Below are positions 16,890-24,141 of a DNA stretch of 64,000 nt, one piece after another (position 1 is the stretch's first letter; each line of letters begins with the position of its first letter). The notes below the pieces were generated by a model. That model saw only the letters and a list, made by a program, of their open reading frames with translations, made no database searches and was not told where the DNA came from. Source of the DNA: Lachnospiraceae bacterium (GTDB lineage Bacteria; Bacillota; Clostridia; Lachnospirales; Lachnospiraceae). Made by a program: the position numbers and the translations under genes. The stretch spans positions 22,312-86,311 of the forward strand of contig JAAWBT010000028.1 of the NCBI GenBank assembly GCA_022792835.1. The letters are read 5' to 3'.

Positions 16890-18323
16890 CTATGCTTCGG
16901 AAACCTTGATTTCCAAAACAAGACCGCTCTCTTCTGTCACCTTGTACGCTTCACTGATCCGTCCGTCCACGATCCAAAGCACATGACTGCCTTCCGCAAG
17001 AAGCGGAATCTTCCCTCTCTCGTCTGCCGGAATCTTCTCATTGATCATATATGACTTCACGCTCTGGCGTCCCCCTCCGGCAAATGCCTGAAACCAGTCC
17101 CCCGAGCGTCTTCCCCGCAAAGAAAGATTACCCTTTATTTTATCACACGCAAACCATTTCGTATACCTGTTTTCCGGAATTTTTTGCCCGGGCCTCCGCC
17201 TAAAACACCGGAAACGAAAACGCCTCCCGAAAAATTCTTCTTCTTTCCACTCCTCCGTGGGATGGATCATCCGTTCTTCTTTTGACACAAGAGCCTCTTT
17301 TGCGGCAGGCCGCCCAGAAAAAACGAGCATTCCATACTCATTTTGGACTCTTATCTCCCCCGGAAGAGAAAGTCTCCGTCCCGTCTCTTTCCCGGCAAGT
17401 TCCAGGATCTGGTCTGTGTGGCGCTTCGCAATATCCCTCAGGCTTCCCGTGAGCCGTTCCAGCACTTTCCGAAGAATAAGACCGGCGAGAATCGGTTCCT
17501 GTTCCGACAAAATTTTTCCTGGCAGCCGGATCTTTTCTCCTCCAAATACTGCCTCCTTTTTGATCCATTCCTCTGCCTCTTTCTCCATCCATCGCTCTGC
17601 CTCTTTTGCAATCCCTGCCGCGCGCACAATATTTGATATGGCCTCTTCATTGATCCTGCGCGCCTCCGGGAGAATATTCAGGCGAATCCGGTTCCGGTCA
17701 TATACCTCTGATATATTTGTGCTGTCCTGACAATAGGATATCCCCCGCCGGAAAAGATATGTCTCGATCTCTTTTCTCGAGATATCCAACAAGGGCCGCA
17801 CAAGTCTCCCGTATTCTGACACAGGTAAGACCCCGGAGCCGCATGAGGGAATCGGCGCCTGATAATCCATCCCAGAAAGCCCTTTCAGGCCGCTTCCCCG
17901 AAACAGATGGAAAAGCACCGTCTCCGCGTTGTCGTCCCGGTTGTGAGCCACTGCCAGTCTATCCCCGGAAAGCTCCTTGATAGCCTCCTTAAAACACTGA
18001 TATCTCGCTTGCCTGCCGGCTTCTTCCATTGTGATCTTCTTTTCCCTGGCAAGCTTTGGCACATCACGGTAGTAGGCGAGGAACGGTACCTGCCGGCTTT
18101 CGCAGAACTCCCGGACAAAGGCTTCATCCCCGTCCGCCTCCGCTCCCCGGATTCCGTGATGCACATGGACCGCCGCCACCCGGATTCCAAGCTGTCTTTT
18201 CAGCTCTAGGAGTACAGAAAGCAGGCAGATGGAATCCGCCCCGCCGGATACTCCGGTCACGACCAGCTCACCTGCCCTCATTAATTCCTCTCTTTTAATG
18301 GTTTCCAATATTTTCCGAACCAT
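16890..18323 (-). CDS. tilS: tRNA(Ile)-lysidine synthetase
   Basis: A 477-residue enzyme that changes C34 of the CAU anticodon of tRNA-Ile to lysidine using ATP and lysine, so the tRNA reads AUA. The N-type ATP pyrophosphatase loop is GVSGGADSICLL (about 23-34); HNRDDNAETVLFHLFRGSGL is the second family block. The C-terminal lysidine domain follows. The start has GGAG seven bases before ATG. It follows an inserted GntR gene by 33 bases and is followed by hpt. Confidence 0.97.
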   Translation of the reverse strand: MVRKILETIKREELMRAGELVVTGVSGGADSICLLSVLLELKRQLGIRVAAVHVHHGIRGAEADGDEAFVREFCESRQVPFLAYYRDVPKLAREKKITMEEAGRQARYQCFKEAIKELSGDRLAVAHNRDDNAETVLFHLFRGSGLKGLSGMDYQAPIPSCGSGVLPVSEYGRLVRPLLDISRKEIETYLFRRGISYCQDSTNISEVYDRNRIRLNILPEARRINEEAISNIVRAAGIAKEAERWMEKEAEEWIKKEAVFGGEKIRLPGKILSEQEPILAGLILRKVLERLTGSLRDIAKRHTDQILELAGKETGRRLSLPGEIRVQNEYGMLVFSGRPAAKEALVSKEERMIHPTEEWKEEEFFGRRFRFRCFRRRPGQKIPENRYTKWFACDKIKGNLSLRGRRSGDWFQAFAGGGRQSVKSYMINEKIPADERGKIPLLAEGSHVLWIVDGRISEAYKVTEESGLVLEIKVSEA

Positions 18324-18356
18324 ACGCTGTCTCCATCTGAATCCTGCTCACAGACA

Positions 18357-19067
18357 CTATCTTCTTCTGTTTGCAATAAATTTAAATTTATCCGCCCTCA
18401 GATATTCCAACGCATAAATAATGGGGTTTCCATAAATGTCCTGTACTCTTACCAAAAATTTTAAAAGCGGGGTGTTCACAGGAACCTCCAGTTTCTCCGA
18501 CAAATCTTCTTCTGCAATCACCGGGATAATCTCTGTCATACATTGCCCAATCTCAATGTTACACTTTTCTTCCACAAAACTGTACAATGAAATTTCCACA
18601 TCTGTGATTTCCAAGAAACGGCTTGCCAGCTGGGGCGCCAGATAATCAAAAGAGTAAACCACTGGGGTTTTGTCCGCAAGGCGGATTCTCTCACAGACCA
18701 GCACATCAGAACCTTCTGGCAGGTTAAGATATCCCGCTACTTCTTTTTCTGCTTTTACCAGTTTCTTCAGAAACAGAGACGTACCGCAGGTATAACCGCT
18801 GTCTTCGATCATTTCCGTCACGCTTTTGTTCAGATTCAGGAAATTTGCCATATAACGATAATCAAAGGTCACAAAAGTCCCTTTACCCTGAATCGCAGAA
18901 ATGATCCCTTCCTGCTTCAGTGCATTCATAGCCTCCCTGAGAGTCAGTCTGCTGATTCCCAAAATCTCTGCCAGCTCCGTTTCCGCAGGCAGCCGGTCCC
19001 CTCTTTTTAGTTTATTCTCTGTAATGTACTGAAAAAGCTTTTTGCCAGAATCCTTGTATGCGTGCAT
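18357..19067 (-). CDS. GntR-family transcriptional regulator with UTRA domain
   Basis: A 236-residue regulator: winged helix at about 8-72 (GDRLPAETELAEILGISR, then AIQGKGTFVTFDY) and a UTRA effector domain from about 90 to 232. It differs from the 4.0-kb GntR in sequence. It sits between spoIIE and tilS, which normally adjoin or are separated by unrelated yab genes, and has its own consensus promoter with an inverted repeat. Its target is not apparent: neighbours are housekeeping genes. It may control itself and through read-through affect tilS-hpt-ftsH, or act elsewhere. Confidence 0.92.
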   Translation of the reverse strand: MHAYKDSGKKLFQYITENKLKRGDRLPAETELAEILGISRLTLREAMNALKQEGIISAIQGKGTFVTFDYRYMANFLNLNKSVTEMIEDSGYTCGTSLFLKKLVKAEKEVAGYLNLPEGSDVLVCERIRLADKTPVVYSFDYLAPQLASRFLEITDVEISLYSFVEEKCNIEIGQCMTEIIPVIAEEDLSEKLEVPVNTPLLKFLVRVQDIYGNPIIYALEYLRADKFKFIANRRR

Positions 19068-19165
19068 TGGCCTTTTCCCTCCCCATTCTTTTTCTTAAGT
19101 TCACACTGCTGCTCTTTTCTCTGTCGTTCTACCCGTAAACCCATTTTCTACTTTTATTAGTTCCT

Positions 19166-19194
19166 ACTATACTTGATATCCTGTACAATGTCAA
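19166..19194 (-). promoter_or_regulatory. Promoter and candidate operator of the GntR gene
   Basis: On the minus strand TTGACA (19189-19194), a 17-bp spacer and TATAGT (19166-19171). An inverted repeat TTGATAT (19173-19179) / ATGTCAA (19188-19194) with one mismatch spans the spacer and -35, suited to autorepression. Confidence 0.75.
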
Positions 19195-19206
19195 ACAAAC
19201 GTGACC

Positions 19207-20865
19207 CTACGCCTTCCATATTCCCACTGCCAGCGCCGTCATATCATCCCGGCACTCTTCGCCGGACATTCTGGCATACCGTAGAATCTCATCCGTCACG
19301 TCCTGCAGATTTTCTCCGGAAATGCAGGAAAGGATTTCCCTCATGGTCTCCTCTTTGTCCTCTCCGGCCAATGCGTCCAAGACTCCGTCTGTCACCATAA
19401 CGATCTTATCCCCGTCTTCCAGGCCCCTCTCCAGATATTCTGGTTGAACGCCGCTCAAAATCCCTGCCGGGAGGCCCTCGGCTTTTATGACTTCAATATT
19501 TCGCTTTTTTTTGACAAAGGTGGTCACTCCTCCGGCTTTAACGAAACGGCATACACCGCTGTAAAGATCCGCCACTGCCAGATCCACGGTGATGGGCCGT
19601 TGTTCCTGTTCCTTCAAAAGCAATACCGCATTCATAAGCTGAAGCGCCTGCTCCAGCCCAAAACCGCTGGAGAGAAGCTGCTCTGCCATCTCCATGACCA
19701 CCTCGCTGTCCTTAAACGCCTTACTGCCAGACCCCATTCCATCGGCCACGCCAAACAGCATCCGCCCGTCCGGAAGTCTGCAGAAGGTAAAATTATCTCC
19801 GGACACTTCCTGCTCCATCCTCGAGGCCCTGGAAATCCCGTGAAGCATCATATATTCCGGCGCCCGGACCAGCCGTATGCTGCAGGCTTCTTTTGTCACA
19901 ATCCGTCTGCTGTCTATAGCCGGGACAAAACGCTCCTCTAAAACTCCGCTGACTGCCTCCGCCACCTCTCTGGCTGTCATGCATCTGTTCCCTGCTGCCT
20001 TTAAGCGAAGATAGGCTTCTTTCTTTTCCCCGTTCTTTTCCAGCACAGTCAGATTCATAAGCCTGACCCGCCGCATCCGAAGTTCTCTGGACAGCTTGTC
20101 CTTATATTTCCCGGAAACATCCCCTGTCGCTTCGATCTCCATGGAAAGCTCTGAAAGAATCCGCTCCATCTCCCGAAAGCTCTCCACCACCGCCTCCCGG
20201 CACTCCTCATAGCGCCCTTTCCAGACCATCCCTTCCAGGGTAGTGGCCGCAAAGTCACCCGGAACCGCAGGGATCCCCTCTGACACTACGTTTTCATCCG
20301 TCTCCTCCGCAGCTTCTTCAGGAGGCCGGAATGTTTTTGCCAGCCTTTCCATGGAATCTGACACGGCTTTTACCCGCTCTGCCGCCGCCCGTTCCTTTCC
20401 CGGCATATAAAAAGAGATGGGACGTATGTATTCCTGCCTGATCTCTTCCCTGGTACAAAGAGTTTCCGGCACCAGGAAAAAGGCTGCCGCCGCGGCAAAA
20501 AAGCCCCCAATCCCCGGCTGGACCTCCTGCGGCACATAGAGAATCCCCAGAATCGCCGCTCCCGCAAGAAAACCCATGGCGCTCCCGGTTTTCCCCAGGC
20601 TTCGGAACACGCCGGCCAGCACCCCCGCCAGGCACAGCATTCCCATGGAAGAAATATCTTCCTGCATGATTGTCTCCAGAATCCCGCAGCCGGTTCCCGC
20701 CACGGCGCCGATTCCTGCTCCGTATTTATATCCAGTAAACAGTACGCTGAAATACAGTCCGGCTCGAAGGACTGACGCCAGCGCCTTTCCCTGTGCCAAA
20801 AAAGCGGCCAGCATAAATCCGCCACACAAGGCCAGGACTGCTCTGATAAATGTCTCCTTTTTCAT
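19207..20865 (-). CDS. spoIIE: Stage II sporulation protein E (serine phosphatase), short form
   Basis: A 552-residue protein. The N-terminal half has about five hydrophobic segments (residues 7-155). A linker follows, and the C-terminal 200 residues form the PP2C-type phosphatase (GDNFTFCRLPDG, FGVADGMGSG, MVTDGVLDAL, CRDDMTALAV). SpoIIE dephosphorylates SpoIIAA to switch on sigma-F in the forespore. The Bacillus subtilis protein has 827 residues and ten membrane spans, so this copy lacks part of the membrane domain; the start is well fixed by GGGAGG before ATG. Its promoter bears Spo0A boxes. Confidence 0.93.
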   Translation of the reverse strand: MKKETFIRAVLALCGGFMLAAFLAQGKALASVLRAGLYFSVLFTGYKYGAGIGAVAGTGCGILETIMQEDISSMGMLCLAGVLAGVFRSLGKTGSAMGFLAGAAILGILYVPQEVQPGIGGFFAAAAAFFLVPETLCTREEIRQEYIRPISFYMPGKERAAAERVKAVSDSMERLAKTFRPPEEAAEETDENVVSEGIPAVPGDFAATTLEGMVWKGRYEECREAVVESFREMERILSELSMEIEATGDVSGKYKDKLSRELRMRRVRLMNLTVLEKNGEKKEAYLRLKAAGNRCMTAREVAEAVSGVLEERFVPAIDSRRIVTKEACSIRLVRAPEYMMLHGISRASRMEQEVSGDNFTFCRLPDGRMLFGVADGMGSGSKAFKDSEVVMEMAEQLLSSGFGLEQALQLMNAVLLLKEQEQRPITVDLAVADLYSGVCRFVKAGGVTTFVKKKRNIEVIKAEGLPAGILSGVQPEYLERGLEDGDKIVMVTDGVLDALAGEDKEETMREILSCISGENLQDVTDEILRYARMSGEECRDDMTALAVGIWKA

Positions 20866-20887
20866 GGTGATTCCTCCCTGAGAGACT

Positions 20888-20953
20888 ATTATAACGCCCT
20901 GACGGCGGAAAGGCTGTCGAAAAGGGAGGGCCGGTGAGAAAAAGTTTTCGACA
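20888..20953 (-). promoter_or_regulatory. Spo0A-activated promoter of spoIIE
   Basis: On the minus strand, TATAAT (20888-20893) lies 21 bases after a box whose plus-strand reading is TGTCGAAAA (20915-20923). A second, inverted copy TTTTCGACA is at 20945-20953. TGTCGAA is the Spo0A box. The 21-base gap to the -35 region is the hallmark of Spo0A-dependent sigma-A promoters such as Bacillus spoIIE and spoIIG. Confidence 0.8.
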
Positions 20954-20960
20954 AAATGGG

Positions 20961-21005
20961 GGAGCGGCTGCTTTCAAATGGTTTCGGATAGAAAGCAGCC
21001 GCTCC
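20961..21005 (-). terminator. Terminator after divIC
   Basis: A perfect 15-bp stem GGAGCGGCTGCTTTC / GAAAGCAGCCGCTCC with a 15-base loop. On the minus strand it is followed by CCCATTTTG, a short T-run. It separates divIC from the spoIIE promoter. Confidence 0.7.
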
Positions 21006-21019
21006 TCTCAAATAAGATT

Positions 21020-21334
21020 TTACTCTTCCTCATTGGGTCTTAAGAGGGTTTCTCCGGGATTTACCAGTCCCAGCTTTGTCTTTGCGATTTCTTCTATGTA
21101 TTTTTTGGTCTGCACGTAGGCTTCCCGCTCTTTTAATTCTTCTGCTCTTTTCTTCTCCTCCTCGATCTGGCCCTGCAGCTCCGTCTCCCTGGCTCCGTAT
21201 CTGCTGTCCCTGGCCTGCAATGTCTTCGTCTTGTAAAAAAGAAGTCCGCAGAAAAGGAGAGTCACCAGAAGGATTCCCAGAATGACCGTCTTGCTCTGTT
21301 TTCTGTATTTTTTTCCTTTTATGTTTCCCGCCAC
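21020..21334 (-). CDS. divIC: Septum formation initiator DivIC/FtsB
   Basis: A 104-residue single-span division protein. After a basic N-terminus (GNIKGKKYRKQSK) comes a membrane segment (TVILGILLVTLLFCGLLFY), then a coiled coil (ARETELQGQIEEEKKRAEEL) and the family tail (YIEEIAKTKLGLVNPGE). It bridges FtsL and DivIB in the divisome. I chose the GTG at 21334 because GGAGG lies six bases upstream; the ATG at 21379 has no such site. Its reading frame lies inside the 3' part of the yabQ frame. Confidence 0.88.
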   Translation of the reverse strand: MAGNIKGKKYRKQSKTVILGILLVTLLFCGLLFYKTKTLQARDSRYGARETELQGQIEEEKKRAEELKEREAYVQTKKYIEEIAKTKLGLVNPGETLLRPNEEE

Positions 21335-21800
21335 GGTCTCCCTCCACACTTTCTTTTTTATGTTCTCTTTCCTGTGCATGCTTCGCTTTTACAGCACGTC
21401 CTTTTGTTCTGATCTTTATTGTAAGCCATCTCAACCGCTTTTTCAATAGCCGCCCCAAAATTTTCAGAGGAAACGCAAGTCCTTTTATGGCGAACTCAAG
21501 GGCTTTGCCCAGCCATTTGACGAGAAAAGGGCTCAGGGTAATGTGGTACAGCCACATTCCCGCCCCTGCTCCTGCCAGGGCATACCACCTTAAGTTTCCA
21601 TCGTTCATGGAAAACAGCAGGACGAAAAGGGCAAATGTAGCAAAAATCCAATATAGGAAATCCTCGGCGGCCACTACTGCAGAAGCATGTCTTACCGCTG
21701 TCCTTAAAATTCGCAGACAGTCGTAAACAGCTGTCATCCCCACTCCCCAAAGTAAAGATACCAGGAGAAAATCTGCCTCCTGGTGGATCATGCCGCTCAT
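21030..21800 (-). CDS. yabQ: Spore cortex biosynthesis protein YabQ, with long C-terminal extension overlapping divIC
   Basis: A 256-residue frame. Residues 1-130 match YabQ: several membrane segments (FLLVSLLWGVGMTAVYDCLR, LYWIFATFALFVLLF, WLYHITLSPFLVKW), needed for cortex formation in the outer forespore membrane. After about residue 135 the sequence turns basic and low in hydrophobicity and reads through divIC in another frame to 21030. Either YabQ really carries this tail or its stop was lost; a stop lies just after the basic stretch in a neighbouring frame. The start overlaps yabP by one base (TAATG), so the two are coupled. Confidence 0.8.
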   Translation of the reverse strand: MSGMIHQEADFLLVSLLWGVGMTAVYDCLRILRTAVRHASAVVAAEDFLYWIFATFALFVLLFSMNDGNLRWYALAGAGAGMWLYHITLSPFLVKWLGKALEFAIKGLAFPLKILGRLLKKRLRWLTIKIRTKGRAVKAKHAQEREHKKESVEGDRGGKHKRKKIQKTEQDGHSGNPSGDSPFLRTSFLQDEDIAGQGQQIRSQGDGAAGPDRGGEEKSRRIKRAGSLRADQKIHRRNRKDKAGTGKSRRNPLKTQ

Positions 21801-22087
21801 TATTTAAACAGACGGCCAAGGAACGATTCCCCCTGGGCCTTTCTGCCCCGGCTCTCTGAATAGACAAAGCTGTCCATACGTCCGCCGATCTCCACTTCAC
21901 CCTGCTCCACAGTCAGACGGCTCACTTTCAGATCCTCGCCTTTTACTGTCAGACGGCCAAGGGTTGTTTCCAGAATGACCTCCTTCTCATCAAAGGATAT
22001 CACATCCTCCACGCCGCTGATGAGTGCATAGGCCCGTTTATCCAGGGCCACCTTATGAGGCTTCATCCTCTGCCTCTGTTCCTCCAT
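21800..22087 (-). CDS. yabP: Sporulation protein YabP
   Basis: A 95-residue cytosolic protein of the YabP/YqfC family (KVALDKRAYALISGVEDVIS then EVILETTLGRLTVKGEDL), made in the mother cell and required for spore development in Bacillus. I took ATG 22087, preceded by AAGGGAG; a TTG eight codons further out has no ribosome site. Its stop overlaps the yabQ start. Confidence 0.92.
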   Translation of the reverse strand: MEEQRQRMKPHKVALDKRAYALISGVEDVISFDEKEVILETTLGRLTVKGEDLKVSRLTVEQGEVEIGGRMDSFVYSESRGRKAQGESFLGRLFK

Positions 22088-22158
22088 TTCCCATCTCTCC
22101 CTTCCCACCAACCAATTGATTCTACTGGGATTGTATGCGAAAAAAGGAAGACCTATGA

Positions 22159-22398
22159 CTACAGATAACGGAACATCTCTCCCGCATCCTCTTTTTTTGT
22201 GCTCTCCTGCACCTTCAATACCTCTGCCTTTACAGAACGGTTTCCAAACTGTACTTCAATAATGTCCCCCTCTTTGATATTTAAGGAGGCCCTGGCCTGC
22301 TTTCCGTTGACAAATACCCGCCCACTGTCACAGGCTTCGTTTGCCACTGTCCGCCTTTTGATGATCCGCGAAACCTTTAAATATTTATCCAATCTCAT
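22159..22398 (-). CDS. rqcP: RNA-binding S4 domain protein RqcP
   Basis: A 79-residue S4-fold protein (MRLDKYLKVSRIIKRRTVAN, then GRVFVNGKQARAS). RqcP (YabO, Hsp15-like) works with RqcH on stalled 50S subunits to add alanine tails in ribosome quality control. It lies between hup and yabP, its usual place in Clostridia. Confidence 0.93.
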   Translation of the reverse strand: MRLDKYLKVSRIIKRRTVANEACDSGRVFVNGKQARASLNIKEGDIIEVQFGNRSVKAEVLKVQESTKKEDAGEMFRYL

Positions 22399-22482
22399 GT
22401 TTTTCTCCTCTTACTTCAGTACCCCAAAACATTTTTGTCCTGCAGGGGGTGACGTTTCCTCTTGCGCCCCACACATAAAAGG

Positions 22483-22509
22483 AACTGCCGCAGAGAGCCC
22501 ACGGCAGTT
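22483..22509 (-). terminator. Terminator after hup
   Basis: On the minus strand AACTGCCG ... CGGCAGTT with an 11-base loop and CCTTTTATG after it. Confidence 0.65.
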
Positions 22510-22530
22510 TCAATATTTCTCAAAACCTGA

Positions 22531-22806
22531 TCAGCTGTTTACCTTGTCCTTAAGAGCCTTGCCGACCTTGAATCTGGGCATCCTGGACGCCGCAATCTTC
22601 ATGGTCTCACCGGTTCTGGGATTTCTTCCATCTCTCTCAGCCCTCTCGGACACTTCAAATGTACCAAACCCCACAAGCTGCACCCGCTCCCCCTTTACCA
22701 GTTCCTCGCTGATAACGTCAATCAATGCGGATACTGCCTTTTCGGCATCTTTTTTGGACAGCTCAGCCTGTTCGGCTACTGCTGCGATCAATTCAGTTTT
22801 GTTCAT
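22531..22806 (-). CDS. hup: HU family DNA-binding protein
   Basis: A 91-residue histone-like protein that bends and compacts DNA as a dimer. It starts [20 protein letters not shown] and has the arm motif [15 protein letters not shown] with the conserved Pro. GGAGGAACAGTTATT precedes the ATG. It has its own strong promoter and terminator, as expected for an abundant protein. Confidence 0.97.
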   Translation of the reverse strand: MNKTELIAAVAEQAELSKKDAEKAVSALIDVISEELVKGERVQLVGFGTFEVSERAERDGRNPRTGETMKIAASRMPRFKVGKALKDKVNS

Positions 22807-22858
22807 AATAACTGTTCCTCCTGCGGTTGTTCATAGAAATCAATATTGCTCTCCATTA

Positions 22859-22887
22859 TTTATAAACTGATAAGAGCGTTTTGTCAA
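22859..22887 (-). promoter_or_regulatory. Promoter of hup
   Basis: On the minus strand TTGACA (22882-22887), 17-bp spacer, TATAAA (22859-22864), near consensus. Confidence 0.8.
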
Positions 22888-22960
22888 GAAAAATCCGCCA
22901 TTCCTGAAACTTTCCGCCATCCCTGGACATCCCTTCTGTTTCCGGCATTTCTCTTCGCTT

Positions 22961-23371
22961 TTACAGCCGAATTCCCCGTTTCTTTGCCTCTTTTTCCTGC
23001 CGCTTGATCTCGTCCCAGCGGGCCTTGCTCTCCTCGGCTGTCCCATAATTTTCTCCGCCAAACACATGGGGATGGCGTCTGATCAGCTTCCGGCACAGGA
23101 CTGCAATGACCTCCTCCACCGTAAACTCCCCAGCCTCCTCAGCGATCCGGCTGTGAAGCATGACCTGCAAAAGCACATCTCCAAGCTCCTCGCAAAGATT
23201 CTCCGTATCCTTCTTATCAATAGCTTCCAGAACCTCATCGCACTCGTCCTGTAAGCACTTCTTCATGGATTCATGAGTCTGGGCCTTATCCCAGGGACAA
23301 CCATGTTCCGACCGGAGCGTGGCAATGATTTCTTTCAGTTCCTCAAATGTATAACTCTCTTTCGTTTCCAT
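22961..23371 (-). CDS. mazG: MazG-family nucleotide pyrophosphohydrolase
   Basis: A 136-residue single-domain MazG. It hydrolyses nucleoside triphosphates to monophosphates, cleaning up non-canonical or surplus NTPs. Visible are LRSEHGCPWDKAQTHESM, the metal-binding EExxE/ExxD set (DECDEVLEAID, EELGDVLLQVMLHS) and RRHPHVFG. Bacillus MazG (YabN) carries an extra methylase half that is absent here. ATG 23371 is set by GGAGG; the frame further out lacks a site. Confidence 0.93.
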   Translation of the reverse strand: METKESYTFEELKEIIATLRSEHGCPWDKAQTHESMKKCLQDECDEVLEAIDKKDTENLCEELGDVLLQVMLHSRIAEEAGEFTVEEVIAVLCRKLIRRHPHVFGGENYGTAEESKARWDEIKRQEKEAKKRGIRL

Positions 23372-23455
23372 GTTTTTATCCTCCTCGGATAAGCATACCG
23401 CTTTTTTGGCCGGATGGCAATACTGGGCTCCCAAGAAAGGATACCGCTTTTTCTG

Positions 23456-24004
23456 TCAGCTTTCCATCTGTCTTCCCAAAAATCCGGCCGCGGTGGAGGC
23501 AAGTTTCTGTTCCAGTGTCCCCATTTTATACTTGGGGTCCTTGGAAAGCAGGAGCACGGAGCCGATGGCATCTCCCTCACAGAGAATCACCGCCGTCACT
23601 TCCCCGGAATATTCTTCTGCATCTTCATCGGTCACAGGAATAAACTGCCCTTCTTCCTTTCCTGCCGTCACATTGTTCCGGTTCAGGATGGACTGCTCCA
23701 GGGCCTTGCTGATGCTCTTTTGCAGAAGCTCTTTCTTCGCTCCGCCGGCCACTGCAATAACCTGATCCCTGTCGGTGACACAGACCGCAAGCCCGGTGGA
23801 CTGGGCCAGGGCGTCCGCATACTGCTTCGCAAAATTCCCAAGCTCCGCCATAGGAGAATATTTTTTCAGAATGATCTCGCCTTCCCTGTCGGTAAAAATT
23901 TCAAGCGGTGTTCCCTCCCTAAGACGCAGCGTCCTGCGGATTTCCTTCGGGATCACCACCCTGCCAAGGTCGTCTATCCTTCTTACGATTCCTGTTGCTT
24001 TCAT
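23456..24004 (-). CDS. spoVT: Stage V sporulation protein T (AbrB-type regulator)
   Basis: A 182-residue regulator of forespore genes. The N-terminal AbrB swapped-hairpin DNA-binding domain is complete (MKATGIVRRIDDLGRVVIPK, EIRRTLRLREGTPLEIF). The C-terminal part is a GAF domain (ALAQSTGLAVCVTDRDQVIAV). SpoVT tunes sigma-G genes and often its own promoter. GGAGGAG precedes ATG 24004; the frame further upstream is untranslated leader. Two near-identical decamers lie just upstream. It borders the AT-rich islet. Confidence 0.96.
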   Translation of the reverse strand: MKATGIVRRIDDLGRVVIPKEIRRTLRLREGTPLEIFTDREGEIILKKYSPMAELGNFAKQYADALAQSTGLAVCVTDRDQVIAVAGGAKKELLQKSISKALEQSILNRNNVTAGKEEGQFIPVTDEDAEEYSGEVTAVILCEGDAIGSVLLLSKDPKYKMGTLEQKLASTAAGFLGRQMES

Positions 24005-24027
24005 GATAAAAACTCCTCCGTTTATCC

Positions 24028-24055
24028 ATACTGGTATTTTACGTGATACTAGTAT
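24028..24055 (-). promoter_or_regulatory. Paired decamer repeats upstream of spoVT
   Basis: Plus-strand ATACTGGTAT (24028-24037) and ATACTAGTAT (24046-24055) are near-identical palindromic decamers spaced 18 bases apart, 24 bases upstream of the spoVT start. They could be an operator, possibly for SpoVT itself. Confidence 0.45.
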
Positions 24056-24141
24056 TTGTAAACGAAGGAATTTTATACCTAAGATTATAATGAATGGCGA
24101 TGATGAAATCACTATAAAAAGCCTCCACCCATGTAATATCA

